Under the pieces are notes generated by a model. It saw only the letters and a program-made list of their open reading frames with translations, had not been told where the DNA came from and did no database searches. The position numbers and the translations under genes were made by a program. Shown piece by piece: positions 59,479 through 64,000 of a stretch of DNA of 64,000 nt. The stretch comes from Fictibacillus nanhaiensis (GTDB taxonomy: Bacteria; Bacillota; Bacilli; Bacillales; Fictibacillaceae). The stretch covers positions 1,674,001 through 1,738,000 of the forward strand of contig JAFHKR010000039.1 in NCBI GenBank assembly GCA_017052515.1, given 5' to 3'. The stretch's first letter is position 1, and each line of letters starts with the position of its first letter.

Positions 59479-59648
59479 TAGTTTTCGCGTTTTATTTTTT
59501 TCTTTAACTGATTCACTTGATATAGATTCATTCCAAACTCTTCAGCAAGCTCCATCGTATTTGCTGATTTTTCAAGAGAAAGAAAATCATGAAAGCTCAG
59601 TTGCTTCCATTGAGGTACCCCTTCCAAGCCTTTCCGGTTCTGCCTCAT
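59475..59648 (-). CDS. 57-residue helix-turn-helix-like small protein
   Basis: A basic 57-residue protein (MRQNRKGLEGVPQWKQLSFH at the start) whose second half resembles a DNA-binding helix-turn-helix (MELAEEFGMNLYQVNQLKKK). GGAGG lies seven nt before this ATG; an upstream ATG gives 76 residues but runs through a hairpin and has no RBS. It is the counterpart, by position after dtd, of small genes near hisS in other Bacilli. Function unknown. Confidence 0.65.
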   Translation of the reverse strand: MRQNRKGLEGVPQWKQLSFHDFLSLEKSANTMELAEEFGMNLYQVNQLKKKIKRENY

Positions 59649-59650
59649 GA

Positions 59651-59696
59651 ACAAACCTCCACCTTTTTGACTTAGTCTTTCCATCAAGGCGGAGGT
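59651..59696 (-). terminator. hairpin after dtd that also buries the RBS of the 57-aa gene
   Basis: AACCTCCGCCTT pairs with AAGGTGGAGGTT (one G-U). The downstream arm contains GGAGG used by the 57-aa gene. Only a weak T-rich tail follows, so termination may be partial. Confidence 0.55.
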
Positions 59697-59710
59697 TTCA
59701 TTCATGATTA

Positions 59711-60154
59711 TTAACTTTTAGAGTCCATGATTAAGGTTACAGGTCCATCATTCGTAAACGAGACATCCATCATTGCACCAAAAACACCTGTTTCCACATG
59801 TACACCTAAACTTTTAAGCTTGTCATTAAAATAGTCATACATCGTGATCGCATGATCTGGTTTAGCAGCATCCATGAAGTTTGGACGTCTTCCTTTTTTC
59901 GTGTCACCGTATAGAGTAAACTGTGAAATAGAAAGGATGCTTCCTTCTGTGTCTTTTAAAGAAAGATTCATTTTTTCATTTTCATCTTCAAATATACGAA
60001 GGTTTACGATCTTTTCGGCTAAATAATCCGCATCTTTCTCTCTATCTTCATGTGTAACACCAACTAAAAGGACAAGGCCTTTATCTATTCTGCCCTTTAC
60101 CTCAGAATCCACTAGGACCTTCGCCTCTTTAGAACGCTGTAAAACTACTTTCAT
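59711..60154 (-). CDS. dtd: D-aminoacyl-tRNA deacylase
   Basis: Hydrolyses D-amino acids, and glycine on tRNA-Ala, from tRNA. The 147-residue protein has the catalytic-side motif [11 protein letters not shown] near residue 77 and [11 protein letters not shown] at the C-terminus, the Gly-cisPro region region being replaced by TNDGPVT. AAGGAAG precedes the ATG. It is 22 bp downstream of relA, as in B. subtilis. Confidence 0.95.
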   Translation of the reverse strand: MKVVLQRSKEAKVLVDSEVKGRIDKGLVLLVGVTHEDREKDADYLAEKIVNLRIFEDENEKMNLSLKDTEGSILSISQFTLYGDTKKGRRPNFMDAAKPDHAITMYDYFNDKLKSLGVHVETGVFGAMMDVSFTNDGPVTLIMDSKS

Positions 60155-60176
60155 TGCAGAACCACTTCCTTAACTC

Positions 60177-62360
60177 TTATTGCATCAATCTTCTAACCGC
60201 ATAAATGTCAGGAATTCGTTTAATTCGTTCGACCACTTTTTGAAGGTGGCTGACGTTGTGGATCGAGATCGACATACTGATCGTTGCCATCTTGTTGCGA
60301 TCTGATTTGCCGCTTACGGCTGTGATATTCGTCTTTGTTTCTGCTACAGCATGCAGAACCTCATTCAGAAGACCTCGACGGTCAAAACCATTGATCTCGA
60401 TATCAACGTTATAGTTTTTCGGTTGTTCTAGATTACCTTCCCATTCAACCGGTAAAAGTCGTACTTGTGCATCTTCGTTGTGTACGTTGACACAATCCTC
60501 ACGGTGAACAGAAACACCACGACCTTTTGTGATATAACCAACAATGTCATCTCCAGGAACTGGATTACAACATTTAGATAATCGAATCAGCATGTTATCG
60601 ATGCCTTTAACCACGATACCAGAATCCGTTCTTCGTTTTGGTTCCGGTTTTTCAGCAGAGTCTCTTATCGCATCAAGTAGCTCGGAATTATCTGGATCCT
60701 GCTCTTTTTTACGGCGGACTTTATCCGTTAATCGAGTGGCGATCTGTGCAGCCGTTATGCCGTTGTAACCTACGGCAGCGTACATATCTTCTTCGCCTGC
60801 AAAGTTATACTTTTGAGCGACATATTGAATGTTGTCGTTCGTAAAGATGTCTTTCAGATCGTATCCACGATTCTTTATCTCTTTTTCAACAAGCTCTTTG
60901 CCTTTTGCGACGTTCTCTTCTCTTCTCTCGCGCTTAAACCATTGACGAATCTTGTTTTTCGCATGTGAACTCTGTGTGATCTTCAGCCAATCCTGACTCG
61001 GCCCGTAAGAATGTTTGCTCGTTAAGATCTCGATAATATCTCCCGTTTTCAAACGATAATCTAACGTGACCATCTTCCCGTTTACTTTTGCACCGATACA
61101 TCTGTTACCAATCTCGGTATGAATGCGGTATGCAAAATCAATAGGAACCGATCCTGACGGAAGCTCGTATACATCACCCTTTGGAGTGAACACGAACACC
61201 ATATCAGAAAAAAGATCGACCTTAAGAGATTCCATAAATTCCTCAGCATCAACAACATCGTTTTGCCATTCAAGAATTTCACGGAACCATGTTAATTTAT
61301 TTTCAAATGAGCTGACAGGAGCTTTCGTAGCACCCTCTTTATATGCCCAGTGTGCAGCGATCCCGTATTCAGCTACGCGGTGCATATCTGACGTTCTGAT
61401 CTGGACTTCAAGTGGGTCACCTTTTGGTCCGATTACCGTTGTATGCAAAGACTGGTACATATTCGCTTTAGGCATCGCGATATAATCTTTAAAACGACCA
61501 GGCATCGGTTTGTAAGCCGTATGAATGATACCAAGCGCTGCATAACAATCTTTAATATTCTGAACGATAATACGAACAGCTAAAAGGTCATAGATCTCAT
61601 TGAACTGCTTACCTTGTTTAGCCATTTTTCGATAGATGCTATAGATATGTTTCGGTCTTCCAGAGATATCTACTTGAATGTTAACTTCTTTAAGCTTGCT
61701 CTTCATCTCATCCATCACTTGATGAACATACTCTTCCCGTTCTGCACGCTTTTGCTGCATCAAGTTAACGATTCTGTAGTATTGCTGTGGATTCAGGTAT
61801 CTTAAAGAAACATCTTCAAGCTCCCACTTTATCGTCGAAATCCCAAGGCGATGTGCAAGCGGAGCGAAGATCTCAAGTGTCTCATTCGCTTTTTGGATCT
61901 GTTTTTCTTTTGGCATATGCTTTAACGTACGCATATTATGAAGTCGGTCAGCCAGCTTGATCAAGATACAACGAATATCTTGTGCCATAGCGACGAACAT
62001 CTTCCGGTGATTTTCAGCCTGCTGCTCTTCTTTTGATTTGAACTTGATCTTCTTCAGCTTCGTAACACCATCAACAAGCATCGCCACTTCTTCATTGAAT
62101 TGAGTGGAAATATCTTTGAGTGTGATTGGTGTGTCTTCAACTACATCATGAAGAAACCCTGCTGCTACAGTCACAGGATCCATCTGCAGATTCACCAATA
62201 TCGCTGCTACTTCAACAGGATGATGAATATAGGGCTCTCCCGATTTACGGAATTGTCCCTCGTGTGCATTTCTTGCGTATTCATAAGCCTTCGTGATGAA
62301 GCTTAAATCGTCTTTAGAAAGATAGCTCTCCGCTTTTTGCAATACTTCCTCAATCGTCAT
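60177..62360 (-). CDS. relA: bifunctional (p)ppGpp synthetase/hydrolase RelA (Rel)
   Basis: Makes and degrades (p)ppGpp in the stringent response. The 727-residue protein has an HD hydrolase domain ([20 protein letters not shown]), the synthetase domain ([20 protein letters not shown]), a TGS domain near residue 395, a zinc-finger-like [13 protein letters not shown] and a C-terminal ACT domain. Both enzymatic halves look intact. GGTG lies before the ATG. Confidence 0.96.
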   Translation of the reverse strand: MTIEEVLQKAESYLSKDDLSFITKAYEYARNAHEGQFRKSGEPYIHHPVEVAAILVNLQMDPVTVAAGFLHDVVEDTPITLKDISTQFNEEVAMLVDGVTKLKKIKFKSKEEQQAENHRKMFVAMAQDIRCILIKLADRLHNMRTLKHMPKEKQIQKANETLEIFAPLAHRLGISTIKWELEDVSLRYLNPQQYYRIVNLMQQKRAEREEYVHQVMDEMKSKLKEVNIQVDISGRPKHIYSIYRKMAKQGKQFNEIYDLLAVRIIVQNIKDCYAALGIIHTAYKPMPGRFKDYIAMPKANMYQSLHTTVIGPKGDPLEVQIRTSDMHRVAEYGIAAHWAYKEGATKAPVSSFENKLTWFREILEWQNDVVDAEEFMESLKVDLFSDMVFVFTPKGDVYELPSGSVPIDFAYRIHTEIGNRCIGAKVNGKMVTLDYRLKTGDIIEILTSKHSYGPSQDWLKITQSSHAKNKIRQWFKRERREENVAKGKELVEKEIKNRGYDLKDIFTNDNIQYVAQKYNFAGEEDMYAAVGYNGITAAQIATRLTDKVRRKKEQDPDNSELLDAIRDSAEKPEPKRRTDSGIVVKGIDNMLIRLSKCCNPVPGDDIVGYITKGRGVSVHREDCVNVHNEDAQVRLLPVEWEGNLEQPKNYNVDIEINGFDRRGLLNEVLHAVAETKTNITAVSGKSDRNKMATISMSISIHNVSHLQKVVERIKRIPDIYAVRRLMQ

Positions 62361-62510
62361 GGAATCACCTTACGTTGTCATTGTATATTGCTTCTATTAT
62401 CGTTAAATTGGTCCTTCATGTAAAGCGAAAAACGAAATTTGTCGAATGATTGGGCAGATTTTGTGACAGGATTGTAAAAAATGTCTGGTTTTCACTTGGT
62501 GTTTTGAAAG

Positions 62511-62646
62511 TAGTTGATTTCCGTTTCAGGTGCTTCGCTTTCCGCGGGGCAGGCGGTGAGCCACATTCGTACGTTTCACTCTTTAGTGTCTCACCTGCCC
62601 GCCTGTCCTAGCCTAGAGTCTCACACCTTACACTGCAACCAACTGT
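62511..62646. repeat. dispersed palindromic element, copy 4
   Basis: About 136 bp from AGTTGATTTCCG to GCAACCAACTG, with GCTTCGCTTTCCGCGGGG inside and the same internal CCACATTCGTACGTTTCACT as copy 1. It lies between apt and relA; the remaining sequence of this 390-bp gap shows no gene. Confidence 0.85.
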
Positions 62647-62715
62647 TCAAAGAAGATAGTAAAAATAAAAATAAGAAACAACAATCCTAGAACTATGTTT
62701 GAAGGAATAGTAAAA

Positions 62716-62742
62716 AAAGAGCCCCTTTAAAAGGAACTCTTT
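62716..62742 (-). terminator. terminator after apt
   Basis: AAAGAGTTCC and GGGGCTCTTT pair with a G-U, followed by seven Ts on the minus strand. Confidence 0.8.
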
Positions 62743-62749
62743 CATCGTT

Positions 62750-63262
62750 TTAGTATTGAGTTAATGTGAAGATATCATAACCTGAAAGTTTTTTACGGCC
62801 ATCTAGGTAAGTAAGTTCGATCATGAATGCAATACCTACAACTACTCCTCCAAGCTCTTCTACAAGCTTGATCGTTGCTTCGATCGTTCCGCCTGTTGCG
62901 AGTAGATCGTCAGTGATCAAGACTCTTTGTCCTGGTTTGATCGCGTCTTTATGCATCGTTAGAACATCTTTACCATACTCAAGACCGTAATCAACTTTAA
63001 TAACTTCACGAGGAAGTTTACCTTCTTTACGCACAGGGACGAATCCTAATCCTAACGTGTAAGCGACAGGGCAACCTACGATAAATCCACGTGCTTCAGG
63101 TCCGACGATCACATCTACCTGTTTTTCTTTTGCATATACAGCAATATCGTCCATTGCTTGCTTATATACTGCACCATCAGACATAAGTGAAGTAATATCT
63201 TTAAAACGAATGCCTTCGATTGGGAAATTCTCTACTACTGAAATAAACGGCTTATAATCCAT
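62750..63262 (-). CDS. apt: adenine phosphoribosyltransferase
   Basis: Salvages adenine to AMP with PRPP. The 170-residue protein has the PRPP motif [16 protein letters not shown] near residue 118 and [13 protein letters not shown] near 52. CAGGAGG precedes the ATG. It lies 20 bp downstream of recJ, the conserved recJ-apt-relA order. Confidence 0.96.
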   Translation of the reverse strand: MDYKPFISVVENFPIEGIRFKDITSLMSDGAVYKQAMDDIAVYAKEKQVDVIVGPEARGFIVGCPVAYTLGLGFVPVRKEGKLPREVIKVDYGLEYGKDVLTMHKDAIKPGQRVLITDDLLATGGTIEATIKLVEELGGVVVGIAFMIELTYLDGRKKLSGYDIFTLTQY

Positions 63263-63282
63263 GAATCTTTGCCTCCTGAAAA

Positions 63283-64000
63283 TTACAAACTGGCTTTTGG
63301 CCGTGTTTGTTCTGTAAACCAGCTTTTTAAAGAATGATAAGAAGAGTAAACGAGCTGATTTTCAATGTCTGCTTGTTCAAACTTTTTCTGATAGGTTTCA
63401 GAGCTTTCTAATTCTCGTTTGCTAGGTTCTTTATTAATGAAAATAACACCATCGTCTATTGTAACAAAATCCAGCTCAAAAAACACCTTTGACATGAAAT
63501 CTATTGTTTCTTTTGACCAGCCTTTCCATTTCGCTAGTTCTGCACCATCTCTCTTCACATTAAAGGTTTTCCTCTTTGCAAGAAATCCATAAAACCATTT
63601 GAAGTGCTCTCTCGTTGGTAGAGTCGTGAAAAAATGTTCTGTGCTCTGGTGAAACACCGCATAGATCCTTGAAGGTTCTCCGATGGTTTCCAACCATTCA
63701 GAAAAACGAGTTAAAGAGGGAGGAACATCTAAGAACACTAAATTCTTTTCTTTAAAATAATCCTCGGGTAGAGTCAATAACTCATCTTCACCTATGACTT
63801 GGTCAGACAGCGCTTCAAAGTCTTTATGCTTTACTGTTTCTTCTTCAAACGCGATAAAACATGTTTTAGAGTAAGGCAGTCCGATTAACCGTTTTGCAGC
63901 ATCTTTAAGACCTCGATAATCAAACAACTGAAAATGATTGACAGAAAGATCTTCAAGAAGAAGCTGAGGTTTTCTATAGCCGTTCCATTCGTTCAGTTGG
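63283..64000 (-). CDS. recJ: single-stranded-DNA-specific exonuclease RecJ, C-terminal part (5' end beyond window)
   Basis: The window ends inside this gene. About 239 C-terminal residues are present, including the OB-domain end ([19 protein letters not shown]) read from the window edge, then the Firmicutes-specific RecJ C-terminal domain starting at FQLFDYRG. The catalytic DHH/DHHA1 domains lie outside. RecJ is a 5'-3' exonuclease in recombination and mismatch repair. The internal ATG giving a 214-residue frame is not a real start. Confidence 0.92.
   Translation of the reverse strand, partial: QLNEWNGYRKPQLLLEDLSVNHFQLFDYRGLKDAAKRLIGLPYSKTCFIAFEEETVKHKDFEALSDQVIGEDELLTLPEDYFKEKNLVFLDVPPSLTRFSEWLETIGEPSRIYAVFHQSTEHFFTTLPTREHFKWFYGFLAKRKTFNVKRDGAELAKWKGWSKETIDFMSKVFFELDFVTIDDGVIFINKEPSKRELESSETYQKKFEQADIENQLVYSSYHSLKSWFTEQTRPKASL

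Noticed and set aside
63283-63927. Separate 214-residue gene with its own ATG
   Set aside because: The frame stays open to the window edge and the upstream residues match RecJ, so it is the 3' part of recJ.

Overview
This is a low-GC chromosomal window from a spore-forming member of the Bacillaceae. The gene order is that of the Bacillus subtilis yqe-sda and yrr/yrv/yrh regions. Spore genes are present: an uninterrupted sigK, an alpha/beta SASP, rsfA, sda and glcU-gdh. My best guess at genus is Fictibacillus or a close relative; that is an impression from content, not a test. There are no phage genes, insertion sequences, CRISPR arrays, rRNAs or tRNAs.

Layout. 1-2050: 3' part of a class I ribonucleotide reductase large-subunit gene behind a cobalamin riboswitch, terminator and two NrdR-like boxes. 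2066-5958: a ketone-body operon (bdhA, GntP-type permease) with a sigma-54 promoter, a cre site and three upstream palindromes, next to its probable PAS-AAA+ activator. 6055-11088: yqeG-yqeH-aroE-yhbY-nadD-yqeK-rsfS-yqeM, reading leftward. 11317-11727: sda behind a DnaA-box cluster. 12333-17574: an Mrp antiporter operon with A, C, D, E, F and G but no mrpB. 17748-21993: pssA, an M3 oligopeptidase, a 24-aa membrane peptide, a SASP and sigK. 22170-24923: a YjfM/YgiB-like lipoprotein ending in Gly-Gly, a DUF350 membrane protein, an unknown protein and a glutathionylspermidine-synthase-like ATP-grasp enzyme. 24959-25405: three tiny ORFs, one YrzI-like, with tandem terminators. 25630-28231: menA and glcU-gdh.

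28475-40345 is the yrh/yrr block: yrhC, mccB, mccA, luxS, mtnN, yrrT, yrrS, pbpI, greA, udk, trmR, mltG, yrzB, ruvX, yrzL. The luxS insertion joins SAH recycling to reverse transsulfuration in one operon; the trhP genes expected between trmR and udk are absent. 40424-52113 carries alaS with a T-box leader, yrrI, yrzQ, yrzR, recD2, yrrB, mnmA, iscS, cymR and a YczE-type membrane protein. 52268-64000 carries rarA, rsfA, tcdA, 6S RNA, aspS, hisS with a T-box leader, a small gene, dtd, relA, apt and the 3' part of recJ.

Two kinds of unexplained intergenic sequence recur. One is a dispersed element of about 135 bp (four copies, one with a nested palindrome). The other is short arrays with a strict 20-21 bp period at three loci. 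The most interesting protein-level system is the lipoprotein/DUF350/ATP-grasp cluster at 22170-24923.
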